A stretch of 64,000 nt of DNA, taken from assembly GCF_002291145.1 (NCBI RefSeq), contig NZ_NTGE01000026.1, positions 1-64,000 of the forward strand. The letters are read 5' to 3'. How positions within the stretch are numbered: position 1 is the stretch's first letter; every line of letters starts with the position of its first letter. This DNA comes from Streptomyces sp. SA15. GTDB taxonomy: Bacteria > Actinomycetota > Actinomycetes > Streptomycetales > Streptomycetaceae. Both the position numbers and the translations under genes were made by a program. The notes below the pieces were generated by a model. It searched no databases. It worked only from the letters and a program-made list of their open reading frames with translations, and had not been told where the DNA came from. This document shows positions 1-8,576 of the stretch, piece by piece.

Positions 1-1096
1 CGGGCGGAGGGGGAGGAGGGGCAGCGGGGCTATCGACGGCCGCAGCCGACGGGGCCCGCGCCACCGAGCCCGGGTACGGGACGGCACCGTGATGCCGTAC
101 GCCCGCGACACCCTCCGCACACAACCCCTCCACCAGCGCGCCCAGCGTCGCATCGGGCAGTGTGCCGGCGTGGTCGGCCGCCCAGCGTGCGGCGACCGCG
201 CGGGCGTCGGTGCGCAGGGCGATGCCCGAGGTGAGGGCGGCCACGGCGAGAGGGCCGAGGTCCTCGGCGTCGCGGAACAGCTCCGGCCGCCCGGCACACC
301 AGATCCGGGCGCACACCTCGGCCCAGGCGTCGGTGACCGGCTCGGACGGCGGGCTGCCGGTGCAGTCGTGCACCCGGAAGCGGTGGTCGTGGGCGACCGA
401 CTCCGACGACGGCAGCGCGCCGATGATCCGCTGGCGGGCCTGCTGAGGGCGCCGCGTGTACGTGGTGAAGGTCAGCCGGTGCGCCTGTTCGCGGGGCAGC
501 ACCGTGCAGGCGAGCGCGATCCACTGGGCCACGTCGGCACTGTCGTGCTCCACGATCACGAGCCGGCCGGCGTCCGGGTCCGTCGCGAGCGCCCGCAGAT
601 CGGCGAAGAAGGCCGCGAGCCGGTCGGCCCGGGACGCCGCGAACGCGACCAGCCCCTCCTTGCGGAACAGGCCGGACGGTTCGAAGCGGTCGACCGGCTC
701 GGGCCGGCCGCCCGGGGGAGTGGCGTCGGCCCAACGCGGCGACTCCCACGCGGTGATGGGCAGCGCGCCGTCCGGGAGCCGCGTCCCGGGCGGTAGATGG
801 ACGGCGTGCGCGTGGAAGTTGCCCCAGCGCCCGCTGTGGTCGGCTCCGGTGTACACGCTGCGGCTCAGCAGCCGCCCTCCGTCGGTGAGTTCGCTGAAAC
901 TGAGGGCCGTGGGGAAGCTCTTGAGCTGTTCGGCGTCGGGCCGGGTCGGGAAGTCGCGCGGCGGCTCGTACCCGATTAGCTGTTCCGCCTCCCGCAGCAG
1001 CCCCTGCGGAACGCCCGCGCTGACCGCGGTGAACCGGAAGCCCGACCCCTCGGGCCCGGGCGGAGCCGAGGTGTAGTGCAGCTGGGCGAGGGTCAC
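1..1096 (-). CDS. GTPase-associated protein 1 (GAP1-N2) related protein, C-terminus beyond window
   Basis: The reading frame opens with GTG at 1096 (MTLAQLHYTSAPPGPEGSG) and stays open to base 1, so the 3' end is missing. The first 150 residues match what I remember of the GAP1-N2 domain: an AQLHYTS start, then a GF-FTAVS stretch, then VYTGADHSGRWGNFHAHA. GAP1 proteins are large multi-domain actinobacterial proteins usually encoded beside GTPase and conflict-type genes; their biochemical role is not established. The part reaching the window edge is a proline-rich linker, so the GAP1-M and GAP1-C regions would lie to the left. The codons are ordinary Streptomyces usage. The gene is co-directional with the sulfur operon but 118 bp away from it, so I do not consider it part of that operon. 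Confidence 0.7.
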   Translation of the reverse strand, partial: MTLAQLHYTSAPPGPEGSGFRFTAVSAGVPQGLLREAEQLIGYEPPRDFPTRPDAEQLKSFPTALSFSELTDGGRLLSRSVYTGADHSGRWGNFHAHAVHLPPGTRLPDGALPITAWESPRWADATPPGGRPEPVDRFEPSGLFRKEGLVAFAASRADRLAAFFADLRALATDPDAGRLVIVEHDSADVAQWIALACTVLPREQAHRLTFTTYTRRPQQARQRIIGALPSSESVAHDHRFRVHDCTGSPPSEPVTDAWAEVCARIWCAGRPELFRDAEDLGPLAVAALTSGIALRTDARAVAARWAADHAGTLPDATLGALVEGLCAEGVAGVRHHGAVPYPGSVARAPSAAAVDSPAAPPPPPP

Positions 1097-1214
1097 TTGA
1101 CTCGTCCGCTCTCTCCGACCGATTCCTCGAGGGACCATCCCAGCAGATCTCCGGCCGGGAGGAGGCGACTTCCACGGAATCCGAGCAGGTCGGACCGGTC
1201 AGGAAGACCGCACG

Positions 1215-1964
1215 TCAGGCGCTGGCCGCGGCCGCCAGCGGCATCCGCGCCGCGTCGTACCGCTCCAGCAGCACCCGCGCCACCTCCGTCGCCGGACCGA
1301 GCACCTCGGCCAGCACGTCCGCCTCGGCGGCGCCCCGCGCGATGCGGTCGGGAAGAAAGCCCGGCGCGAGGACGTACGGCGCGACCGCGACCTTCGCACA
1401 GCCAAGGGCCCGAAGCTCCCGTACCGCGTCCTGAGTGCGGGGAAGAGATGCGGAGGCGAACGCAGGCCGCACGGCGCACCAACCGGTGTGCCGCCACTCC
1501 CGCGCGATTTCAGCGATCACTGCGATCGCCTCCGGGTCGGTGGACCCCGCCGAGGCCAGCACGACCCCGGTCGAGGACTTGTCGGCGGGCGTCAACCCCG
1601 CCTCGTACAACCGCCGCTCGAGAGCGGTCAGCAGCAGCGGCGACGGGCCGAGCACCTCCGCCTGCCGGATCCGCAGCCGCGGCGGCGCGTCCCGCAGAAC
1701 GGCGGGGATGTCCGCCTTCGCGTGGAAGGCGCGCGTCAGCAACAGCGGCAGAGCTACGACGTCCCGCACACCCTCCGCCGCCAGGGACTCCAGCACGCCC
1801 TGCACGGAAGGGACGTTGAAGTCCAGGAAGCCGGTCTCCACCCGCACGCCCGGCCGCAGCGACCGTACGCGACGCACCAGGGCGTGCACGGTCGCGGCAT
1901 GCCGCGGATCACGGCTGCCGTGGGCGACCACCACGAGGACGGGACGAACCGGCTTCCGATACAT
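1215..1964 (-). CDS. Sirohydrochlorin chelatase (CbiX/SirB family)
   Basis: The 249-residue protein starts with the family signature VLVVVAHGSRDP, whose His lies in the metal-binding pocket of class II chelatases, and has a second half of the same fold (ASAGSTDPEA, then APYVLAPGF). The family inserts Fe2+ or Co2+ into sirohydrochlorin. Here iron is likely: the gene is last in an operon that includes sulfite reductase, which needs siroheme. The length agrees with a two-domain (SirB/CbiX-long) rather than a short archaeal enzyme. The ATG at 1964 is only 6 nt from the stop of the upstream permease, implying translational coupling. The metal specificity is inferred from context, not visible in the sequence. 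Confidence 0.85.
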   Translation of the reverse strand: MYRKPVRPVLVVVAHGSRDPRHAATVHALVRRVRSLRPGVRVETGFLDFNVPSVQGVLESLAAEGVRDVVALPLLLTRAFHAKADIPAVLRDAPPRLRIRQAEVLGPSPLLLTALERRLYEAGLTPADKSSTGVVLASAGSTDPEAIAVIAEIAREWRHTGWCAVRPAFASASLPRTQDAVRELRALGCAKVAVAPYVLAPGFLPDRIARGAAEADVLAEVLGPATEVARVLLERYDAARMPLAAAASA

Positions 1965-1970
1965 GGGACT

Positions 1971-2882
1971 TCAGCTCTTCACCAGCAGACCGCGGCTGCG
2001 CAGCACCCACCGCTCCAGCGGGCTGAAGATCAGCAGGTCGATGGCGATACCGACGAACAGGATGAGCAGGATGGCCTCGAACACCATGGCCATGTCGCTG
2101 GCGTTGCGGCCGTTCTCCAGCAGCTGCCCGAGGCCCACGCCGAGGTCGGGGAAGGACGCGATGATCTCGGCCGCCATCAGCGACCGCCAGGAGAACGCCC
2201 AGCCCTGCTTCAGACCGGCCACATAACCGGGCAGCGCGGCCGGCAGCGTGATGAACCAGGTGCCCTTCAGACCCGTCGCACCCATCGTGCGGCCCGCCCG
2301 CAGGAACAGCGGCGACACCTGGTCGACGCCGGACACCAGACCGTTGGCGATGGACGGCACGGCGCCGAGCAGGATCACCGCGTACATCATCGAGTTGTTC
2401 AGGCCCAGCCAGAGCACGGCCGGCGGCACCCAGGCCACCGACGGCAGCGACTGCAGGCCGGACAGGATCGGGCCGATGGCCGCGCGCACGAACTTCACCC
2501 GGGCCACCAGCAGACCCAGCGGGGTGCCGATGACCAGCGCGAACAGGAAGCCCAGCAGACCGCGCGAGACGCTGGTCCAGATGTAGCCGAGCAGCTCGCC
2601 CTGCAGCCACGCCTGGTGCACGACGTTCCACACGTCGCCCGGTGAGGCCATCTTGGTCGGATCGTCGACGACGTGGTAGGTGATCTGCCAGCCCACGAGG
2701 ACCACGGCGATCGCGATGATCGGCGGCAGGATCTTGTTGACGAAGGTCTGCCGGAAGGGCGTACGGCCGGTGACCGAGACCTCCAGGGCGTCCAGACCCG
2801 CCTCCAGGCCGTCCAGCCCGTAATTCCCCTGGGCGTTGCCCCGGGCCTTGGCCTCGGCGGTCTTCGGCTCAGTGCTGGCCAT
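1971..2882 (-). CDS. ABC transporter permease, sulfonate/taurine (SsuC/TauC) type
   Basis: This is a 303-residue inner-membrane permease with about six hydrophobic segments, the first at about residues 47-67 (ILPPIIAIAVVLVGW). The binding-protein-dependent transport motif EAA---G appears as AEIIASFPDLGVGLG. It would form the channel for the neighbouring ATPase and lipoprotein. The start chosen is ATG at 2882 (MASTEPKTAEAK): it overlaps the last 14 nt of the ATPase gene, and any longer frame lies within that gene. Location in the cysteine operon suggests an organosulfur substrate such as an alkanesulfonate or taurine, but nitrate and pyrimidine-precursor importers share this architecture, so the substrate is an inference. 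Confidence 0.85.
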   Translation of the reverse strand: MASTEPKTAEAKARGNAQGNYGLDGLEAGLDALEVSVTGRTPFRQTFVNKILPPIIAIAVVLVGWQITYHVVDDPTKMASPGDVWNVVHQAWLQGELLGYIWTSVSRGLLGFLFALVIGTPLGLLVARVKFVRAAIGPILSGLQSLPSVAWVPPAVLWLGLNNSMMYAVILLGAVPSIANGLVSGVDQVSPLFLRAGRTMGATGLKGTWFITLPAALPGYVAGLKQGWAFSWRSLMAAEIIASFPDLGVGLGQLLENGRNASDMAMVFEAILLILFVGIAIDLLIFSPLERWVLRSRGLLVKS

Positions 2883-3657
2883 GGCGGCGGATCTCCCCAC
2901 GCAGTACTTCGGTGATCTCGATGGACAGCTCCGCGACGGGGGCGTCCTCGATGCGGCGCGGCTGCGCAATGTCCACGGTCCACTCGCGCGCGATCCGGCC
3001 CGGCCGGGAGGACAGCAGGACGACCCGCTGCGCGAGCCGTACCGCCTCGCGCACGTTGTGCGTGACGAAGAGGACGGAGACCCCGGTCTCCGCCCAGATC
3101 CGGGTGATCTCGTCGTGCAGCACATCCCGCGTGATGGCGTCCAGCGCCGCGAACGGCTCGTCCATCAGCAGCAGCTTGGACTCCTGCGCGAGCGCCCGGG
3201 CCAGCGCGACACGCTGGCGCATACCGCCCGACAGCTCGTGCACCCGCTTGCCGTACGCGCCCTTCAGCCGGACGAGCTCGAGCAGCTCCTCGGCCTGGTC
3301 GCGCCGCAAGTTCTTCGGAACTCCCCGCAGGCGCAGGGCGAGTTCGATGTTCTTGCCCGCGGTCAGCCACGGGAAGAGGGCGTGCTCCTGGAACATCAGC
3401 GCCGGACGCCCGTCCGTCGTGATGCCACCCGCGCTGGGCTCGTCGAGCCCCGCCACCAGGTTCAGCAGCGTGGACTTGCCGCAGCCCGAGGCCCCCAGGA
3501 GGGTGACGAACTCGCCGGGCGCGACATCGAGGGTGATGTCGTCCAGCACGAGCTGCTGCCCGGCGGGGCCCGCGAACGACTTCGAGACGTGCTCGATGCG
3601 GGCGGCGTACTCGGCCGTCTCGGTACCGTCGGCGGCCTTGGCGAGGGTCGTGGCCAT
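2869..3657 (-). CDS. ABC transporter ATP-binding protein, sulfonate/taurine (SsuB/TauB) type
   Basis: The 262-residue cytoplasmic ATPase has all nucleotide-binding motifs: Walker A GASGCGKS (about 55-62), Q-loop MFQEHALFPW, signature LSGGM (142-146), Walker B LLLMDEP (162-168) and switch His in FVTHN. It powers import together with the permease encoded directly downstream. I take ATG 3657 rather than the longer frame at 3681, because a strong AGGAGGTGA ribosome-binding site sits six bases before 3657. The 3' end overlaps the permease start by 14 nt. Confidence 0.9.
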   Translation of the reverse strand: MATTLAKAADGTETAEYAARIEHVSKSFAGPAGQQLVLDDITLDVAPGEFVTLLGASGCGKSTLLNLVAGLDEPSAGGITTDGRPALMFQEHALFPWLTAGKNIELALRLRGVPKNLRRDQAEELLELVRLKGAYGKRVHELSGGMRQRVALARALAQESKLLLMDEPFAALDAITRDVLHDEITRIWAETGVSVLFVTHNVREAVRLAQRVVLLSSRPGRIAREWTVDIAQPRRIEDAPVAELSIEITEVLRGEIRRHGQH

Positions 3658-3694
3658 GGTCGTCACCTCCTGGGGACTCATCGGGGTCGTTCGA

Positions 3695-4804
3695 TCAGCT
3701 GACGCCGAGACCGGCGTCGTCGACCGGGCTTGCGCCCTCGGCCTTGAGGACCTTGTTGAGCAGCGTGAGGTCGTAGATGCCCTTCAGGTCGGGCTTCTCC
3801 AGCAGGCCGGCCTTGACCGCGTGCTCCGCCTCGGTGTTGAGGGTGGAGGCCAGTGGATCGTCGGTGAACTGGATCGACTTCCATGCCGGGTCCAGGACGT
3901 CCGCCGGCAGGGCCTTGCCCGACTCGAGCTCCAACTGCCTGTTCGCCGACGCCTTCGCCTCGTCCGGGTGGGCGTTGATCCACTTGTTCGTCTCGACGGA
4001 GGCCTTCAGCACGGCCTCGACGGCCTTCGGGTGCTCCTTGAGGAAGCCCTGCCGCACGATGATGTTCGTGATCACGAACTTCTTGTCCGGCCACAGCGTC
4101 GCCTCGTCCAGCAGCACCTTGCCGCCCTCGGCGACCAGCTTCGACGCGGTCGGTTCCGGCACCCAGGCACCGTCGACGGAACCGGCCTTGAAGGCGTCCG
4201 GAGTGACCTTGTTGTCACTGCGGACGACCGTGACATCGCCCTTGCCGCTCTGCGCGTCGACCTTCCAGCCCTGGTCCGCGATCCAGTTGAGGAACGCCAC
4301 GTCCTGCGTGTTGCCCAGCTGCGGGGTGGCGATCTTCTTGCCCTTGACGTCCTTCAGGGACTTGATCTTTTCAGGGTTGACCACGAGCTTCACCCCGCCG
4401 GACGCCGAACCGCCGATGATGCGCAGGTTCTTGCCGTCCGACTTGGTGTAACCGTTGATCGCCGGGGAGGGGCCGATCCAGCCGATGTCGAGGGAACCGG
4501 AGTTGAGCGCCTCGATCTCGGAGGGGCCGGCGTTGAAGATCGCGGGGTCGACCTTGGTGGCCCCCAGCTCCTTCTGGAAGAAGCCCTTCTGCATTCCGAC
4601 CAGCGCGGTCGCGTGGGTCAGGTTGCCGAAGTAGCCGATCTTGACGGAGTCGAGACCGTCGATCTTCTTCGCCCCGGCGGCGACCTTGGCGGCGCCGTCG
4701 TCCTTGGCCTGGGAGCCGTAGCCGCAGGCGGCGAGGGCGAGCAGAGGGAGCGTGGCGACGGCGATTATCCCGCGGCGCAGGAGGGCGGATCGGTTGGCAG
4801 GCAC
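3695..4804 (-). CDS. Aliphatic sulfonate/taurine-type ABC substrate-binding lipoprotein
   Basis: This 369-residue exported lipoprotein has a basic N-terminus, a hydrophobic stretch and the lipobox LAAC with Cys27 as the lipidation site. The mature part looks like the SsuA/TauA/NMT1 fold: KIGYFGNLTHATALVGMQKG near its start, then NSGSLDIGWIGPSP and the SSVDGAWVPEP-like segment (KAGSVDGAWVPEP). It would capture an organosulfur compound outside the membrane for the following ATPase and permease. I prefer GTG at 4804 (VPANRSALLRR), which has a GAGAGGAAC upstream; a frame extending to 4837 also exists. The gene lies 37 nt before the ATPase start. Confidence 0.85.
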   Translation of the reverse strand: MPANRSALLRRGIIAVATLPLLALAACGYGSQAKDDGAAKVAAGAKKIDGLDSVKIGYFGNLTHATALVGMQKGFFQKELGATKVDPAIFNAGPSEIEALNSGSLDIGWIGPSPAINGYTKSDGKNLRIIGGSASGGVKLVVNPEKIKSLKDVKGKKIATPQLGNTQDVAFLNWIADQGWKVDAQSGKGDVTVVRSDNKVTPDAFKAGSVDGAWVPEPTASKLVAEGGKVLLDEATLWPDKKFVITNIIVRQGFLKEHPKAVEAVLKASVETNKWINAHPDEAKASANRQLELESGKALPADVLDPAWKSIQFTDDPLASTLNTEAEHAVKAGLLEKPDLKGIYDLTLLNKVLKAEGASPVDDAGLGVS

Positions 4805-4920
4805 GGGAGGTGTTCCTCTCGTTGGCCCGGCGGTCACGGTCTCTCAGGTCGTGGCCGGGAACTCGGCAGGTTTTCGTCTACGGCGGTGGGGGGTGCGGGC
4901 GCGCGAGCGGTGCGCGTACG

Positions 4921-5025
4921 TCAGCGCACACATCGCGCCACCCCGCCCTGCCCGCTGCCGAGAGCACCGCTGCCGACGCGGCCGCCCTCCTTCGCGAAGG
5001 TGGAGTAGTAGTCGGTGGAGTTCAT
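4921..5025 (-). CDS. Small 34-codon ORF between cysN and the importer
   Basis: ATG at 5025 lies 2 nt after the cysN stop (TGAGCATG) and opens a 34-residue frame beginning MNSTDYYSTFAKEGGRVG and ending in GVARCVR. Tight coupling to cysN and the Asp-Tyr-Tyr start make it look translated rather than random. A single Cys next to the C-terminus fits a cysteine-sensing leader peptide for the transporter genes that follow, but I see no clear terminator or anti-Shine-Dalgarno hairpin in the 116 nt before the binding-protein start. It could also be a small conserved protein. It is too short for a family assignment by eye. Confidence 0.5.
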   Translation of the reverse strand: MNSTDYYSTFAKEGGRVGSGALGSGQGGVARCVR

Positions 5026-5027
5026 GC

Positions 5028-6362
5028 TCAGAAGTCCCACCCGTCGTCCTCGGCCGCGTCCTTGACGGGCTCCGGAGAGGCGAACGACTCGCCGACCATG
5101 CCGGCGGTGAGCGTGGTGCCGTCGTTCGGGTCGATCAGGATGAACGAACCGGTGCGCCGGGAGTCGGCGTAGGAGTCGACCGGCAGTGGCTCGGCGGTAC
5201 GGATCTTCACCCGGCCGATGTCGTTGGCGACGAGCTGCCCCGGGTGCGGGTGCAGGGACAGGTCGGCGAGCGTGAGCCGGGACGGGATGTCCTTCACGAT
5301 CGCCTTGACCGTGCGGGTGCCGTGCTTGAGCAGCACCCGGTGGCCGACGGTCAGCGGCGCGTCGGCCACGTGGCAGACGGTCGCCTCGATGTCCTGGGTG
5401 GTCGGCGGCGCGTCCTTGCTGGGCACGATCAGGTCGCCGCGCGAGATGTCGATGTCGTCCTGAAGCAGGAGGGTGACCGACTGCGTGGTCCAGGCGACGT
5501 CGACCGGCTTGCCGAGGAGGTCGATGCCGGAGATCTTCGTCGACCGGCCGGACGGCAGGACCGTGATCTGCTCGCCGACGTGGAAGGAACCCGCCGCGAT
5601 CTGGCCCGCGTACCCGCGGTAGTCCGGGTGCTCGGCGGTCTGCGGCCGGATCACGTACTGCACGGGAAGGCGGGCGTGGCAGTGGCTCAGGTCGTGGGCG
5701 ACCGGGACCGTCTCCAGGTGCTCAAGGACGGTCGGACCGCCGTACCAGTCCATGTTCGCGGACGGCTCCACGACGTTGTCGCCGGCCAGCGCCGAGATCG
5801 GGATCGCGGTGACCTCCGGGACGCCCAGCTCGAGCGCGTACGCCGTGAACTCCTCGGCGATCGCGGCGAACACGGACTCCTGGTAGTCGACCAGGTCCAT
5901 CTTGTTCACGGCGAGGACCACGTGCGGCACCCGCAGCAGCGCGGCGAGGGCGGCGTGCCGGCGGGTCTGCTCGACGACGCCGTTGCGGGCGTCGATCAGG
6001 ATCACCGTCAGCTCGGCGGTGGAGGCACCGGTGACCATGTTGCGGGTGTACTGCACATGGCCGGGGGTGTCGGCGAGGATGAACCGCCTGCGCGGGGTCG
6101 CGAAGTAGCGGTAGGCGACATCGATCGTGATGCCCTGCTCCCGCTCGGCCCGCAGACCGTCCGTAAGGAGTGCGAGGTCGGGACCTTCCTGACCGCGGCT
6201 CGCGGAGGCGCGTTCGACGGCCTCCAGCTGGTCGGTGAGGATCGACTTGGAGTCGTGCAGCAGGCGTCCGACGAGCGTGGACTTGCCGTCGTCGACGGAG
6301 CCGGCGGTGGCGAACCGCAGCAGGGTGGTGGCCGAGAGTTCCTCGGTCGTGAGCGTGCTCAT
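5028..6362 (-). CDS. cysN: Sulfate adenylyltransferase subunit CysN (GTPase)
   Basis: The 444-residue GTPase subunit of ATP sulfurylase uses GTP hydrolysis to drive adenylation of sulfate by CysD. It carries an EF-Tu-like G domain: P-loop GSVDDGKST (21-29), the effector-loop segment REQGITIDVAYRYF (about 74-87), DTPGH (98-102) and NKMD (153-156), followed by two beta-barrel domains. There is no fused C-terminal APS kinase domain as in CysNC; the kinase is the separate cysC nearby. ATG 6362 (MSTLTTEELSATTLLRFATA) is 2 nt after the cysD stop. Confidence 0.95.
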   Translation of the reverse strand: MSTLTTEELSATTLLRFATAGSVDDGKSTLVGRLLHDSKSILTDQLEAVERASASRGQEGPDLALLTDGLRAEREQGITIDVAYRYFATPRRRFILADTPGHVQYTRNMVTGASTAELTVILIDARNGVVEQTRRHAALAALLRVPHVVLAVNKMDLVDYQESVFAAIAEEFTAYALELGVPEVTAIPISALAGDNVVEPSANMDWYGGPTVLEHLETVPVAHDLSHCHARLPVQYVIRPQTAEHPDYRGYAGQIAAGSFHVGEQITVLPSGRSTKISGIDLLGKPVDVAWTTQSVTLLLQDDIDISRGDLIVPSKDAPPTTQDIEATVCHVADAPLTVGHRVLLKHGTRTVKAIVKDIPSRLTLADLSLHPHPGQLVANDIGRVKIRTAEPLPVDSYADSRRTGSFILIDPNDGTTLTAGMVGESFASPEPVKDAAEDDGWDF

Positions 6363-6364
6363 GT

Positions 6365-7303
6365 CTAGAAGTACCCCTCGCGCTTGCGGTCTTCCATCGC
6401 GGCCTCGGAGAGCTTGTCGTCGGCGCGCGTCGCGCCCCGCTCGGTCAGCCGGGAGGCGGCGATCTCCGTGATCACGGCCTCCAGCGTGGTGGCGTCGGAG
6501 TCGACCGCACCTGTGCAGGACATGTCGCCGACCGTGCGGTAGCGGACGAGCCGCTTCTCGACGGTCTCGCCGTCCTTCGGCCCGCCCCACTCACCGGCGG
6601 TCAGCCACATGCCGGCCCGCTGGAACACCTCGCGCTCATGGGCGAAGTAGATCTCCGGCAGCTCGATGCCCTCTCGGGCGATGTACTGCCAGACGTCCAG
6701 TTCGGTCCAGTTGGACAGCGGGAAGACGCGGACGTGCTCGCCGGGCGCGTGCCGGCCGTTGTACAGGTTCCACAGCTCGGGCCGCTGACGACGGGGGTCC
6801 CACTGCGAGAACTCGTCCCGCAGCGAGAACACCCGCTCCTTGGCGCGGGCCTTCTCCTCGTCCCGCCGTCCGCCGCCGAACACAGCGTCGAACTTCTCGC
6901 TCTGGATCTTCTCGGTGAGCGGCAGCGTCTGCAGCGGGTTACGAGTCCCGTCGGGCCGTTCGCGCAGCACACCGCGGTCGATGTAGTCCTGTACCGAGGC
7001 CACATGGAGGCGCAGCCCGTGCTTCTCGACCGTGCGGTCGCGGTACTCGAGGACCTCGGGGAAGTTGTGCCCGGTGTCCACGTGCAGCAGCGAGAAGGGG
7101 ATCGGCGCGGGGGCGAAGGCCTTCAGCGCCAGGTGCAGCATGACGATGGAGTCCTTGCCGCCGGAGAAGAGAATCACCGGCCGCTCGAACTCACCCGCCA
7201 CCTCGCGGAAGATGTGCACGGCCTCGGACTCCAGCGCGTCGAGGTGCGAGAGGGCGTACGGAGAATCCGTGCCCTCCTCGACAGTGGCAACGGTCGTCGT
7301 CAT
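6365..7303 (-). CDS. cysD: Sulfate adenylyltransferase subunit CysD
   Basis: The 312-residue catalytic small subunit of ATP sulfurylase makes adenosine 5'-phosphosulfate from ATP and sulfate. It is an N-type ATP pyrophosphatase with the PP-loop SGGKDS (47-52), then LLHVDTGHNFPEV, FGGGRRDEEKARAKER and PLSNWTELDVW, all hallmarks of CysD. The C-terminus, KREGYF, is typical of the family. The ATG at 7303 overlaps the last bases of cysC (ATGA), so translation is coupled. With cysN it forms the heteromeric enzyme at the head of assimilatory sulfate reduction. Confidence 0.96.
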   Translation of the reverse strand: MTTTVATVEEGTDSPYALSHLDALESEAVHIFREVAGEFERPVILFSGGKDSIVMLHLALKAFAPAPIPFSLLHVDTGHNFPEVLEYRDRTVEKHGLRLHVASVQDYIDRGVLRERPDGTRNPLQTLPLTEKIQSEKFDAVFGGGRRDEEKARAKERVFSLRDEFSQWDPRRQRPELWNLYNGRHAPGEHVRVFPLSNWTELDVWQYIAREGIELPEIYFAHEREVFQRAGMWLTAGEWGGPKDGETVEKRLVRYRTVGDMSCTGAVDSDATTLEAVITEIAASRLTERGATRADDKLSEAAMEDRKREGYF

Positions 7304-7836
7304 GCCAGTCCCCTTTCGGTGAGCAGCGAGTGGACCGCCGCGGCGGACTCCTGCACGGTCTGGTGCTGCGACTCGATCCGCAGGTCGGGCGACTCGGGCT
7401 CCTCGTACGGGTCGTCGACCCCGGTCAGCCCGGACAGTTCGCCCGCGGCCTGCTTGGCGTACAGCCCCTTCACATCGCGTACGGAGCACACCTCGACGGG
7501 AGTCGCCACGTGCACCTCCACGTAGGCGGCCCCGCTCTCCTGGTGGCGCTTGCGGACGGCCTCGCGGCTGTCCGCGTAGGGCGCGATCACCGGGACGAGC
7601 GCCTTGACGCCGTTGCGGGCGAGCAGTTCGGCGACGAAGCCGATGCGCTGCACGTTGGTGTGCCGGTCCTCGCGGCTGAAGCCGAGGCCCGCCGAGATGA
7701 ACTCGCGGATCTCGTCGCCGTCGAGCACCTCGACGAGGTGGCCCTCCGCACGGAGCCGGCCGGCCAGCTCGTGCGCGATGGTGGTCTTGCCGGCACTCGG
7801 CAGACCCGTGAGCCAGATGGTGGCTCCGGTCGTCAC
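7300..7836 (-). CDS. cysC: Adenylylsulfate kinase CysC
   Basis: This 178-residue APS kinase phosphorylates APS to PAPS. The P-loop GLPSAGKT spans residues 11-18; GLGFSREDRHTNVQRIGFVAELL follows in two adjoining pieces, and the lid region is GLYAKQAAGELSGLTG. I chose GTG at 7836 because an AGGAG lies seven bases upstream and the kinase fold begins immediately. An ATG at 7869, overlapping the cysH stop as ATGA, would add 11 residues and is the alternative. The gene sits between cysH and cysD and overlaps cysD by 4 nt. Its presence beside an iron-sulfur-type cysH means both PAPS and direct APS reduction routes are plausible. Confidence 0.92.
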   Translation of the reverse strand: MTTGATIWLTGLPSAGKTTIAHELAGRLRAEGHLVEVLDGDEIREFISAGLGFSREDRHTNVQRIGFVAELLARNGVKALVPVIAPYADSREAVRKRHQESGAAYVEVHVATPVEVCSVRDVKGLYAKQAAGELSGLTGVDDPYEEPESPDLRIESQHQTVQESAAAVHSLLTERGLA

Positions 7837-7865
7837 GTGTGTCTCCTGACGTGTCTCGGGGATCG

Positions 7866-8576
7866 TCATCCGTGCAGCCCGCACTCGGTCTTGGCCCGGC
7901 CGGCCCAGCGGCCGGCGCGCGCGTCCTCGCCCTCCAGGACGCGGCGGGTGCAGGGGGCGCAGCCGACGGAGGCGTAACCGTCCATCAGCAGCGGGTTGGT
8001 CAGTACGCCGTGTTCGGCGACGTACGCGTCCACGTCGTCCTGGGTCCAGCGGGCGATCGGGGAGATCTTGACCTTCTGCCGCTTGTCGTCCCAGCCGACG
8101 ACCGGGGTGTTCGCCCGGGTCGGGGACTCGTCGCGGCGCAGACCGGTCGCCCAGGCCAGGTAGTTCTTCAGACCCCGCTCCAGAGGCTCCACCTTGCGCA
8201 TGGCGCAGCACAGGTCGGGGTCGCGGTCGTGCAGCTTGGGGCCGTACTCCGCGTCCTGCTCGGCGACCGTCTGGCGCGGGGTGAGCGTGATGACGTTGAC
8301 GTGCATCACGGCCTCGACCGCGTCCCGGGTGCCGATGGTTTCCGGGAAGTGGTAGCCGGTGTCGAGGAAGACGACGTCGACGCCCTTCAGCACGCGGGAC
8401 GCCAGGTGGGCGACGACCGCGTCCTCCATCGAGGAGGTCACGCAGAACTGCTTGCCGAAGGTGTCGACCGCCCACTGGAGGATCTCCAGCGCGGTGGCGT
8501 CCTCCAGGTCGCGGCCCGCCTGTTCGGCGAGCGCCTTGAGATCCGCCGTCGTGCGCTCTTCCTGAGCCGTGGTCAT
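7866..8576 (-). CDS. cysH: Phosphoadenylyl-/adenylyl-sulfate reductase CysH, iron-sulfur type
   Basis: The 236-residue reductase converts activated sulfate to sulfite. It has the family motifs TSSMEDAV, FLDTGYHFPET and the C-terminal ECGLHG with catalytic Cys232. The paired CC at 123-124 and CxxC at 206-209 are the four cysteine ligands of a [4Fe-4S] cluster, so this is the APS-reductase-like subgroup rather than the cluster-free enterobacterial PAPS reductase. The ATG at 8576 overlaps the stop of the preceding zinc-ribbon gene (ATGA). Substrate preference (APS or PAPS) is not proven by sequence; the cluster favours APS. Confidence 0.93.
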   Translation of the reverse strand: MTTAQEERTTADLKALAEQAGRDLEDATALEILQWAVDTFGKQFCVTSSMEDAVVAHLASRVLKGVDVVFLDTGYHFPETIGTRDAVEAVMHVNVITLTPRQTVAEQDAEYGPKLHDRDPDLCCAMRKVEPLERGLKNYLAWATGLRRDESPTRANTPVVGWDDKRQKVKISPIARWTQDDVDAYVAEHGVLTNPLLMDGYASVGCAPCTRRVLEGEDARAGRWAGRAKTECGLHG

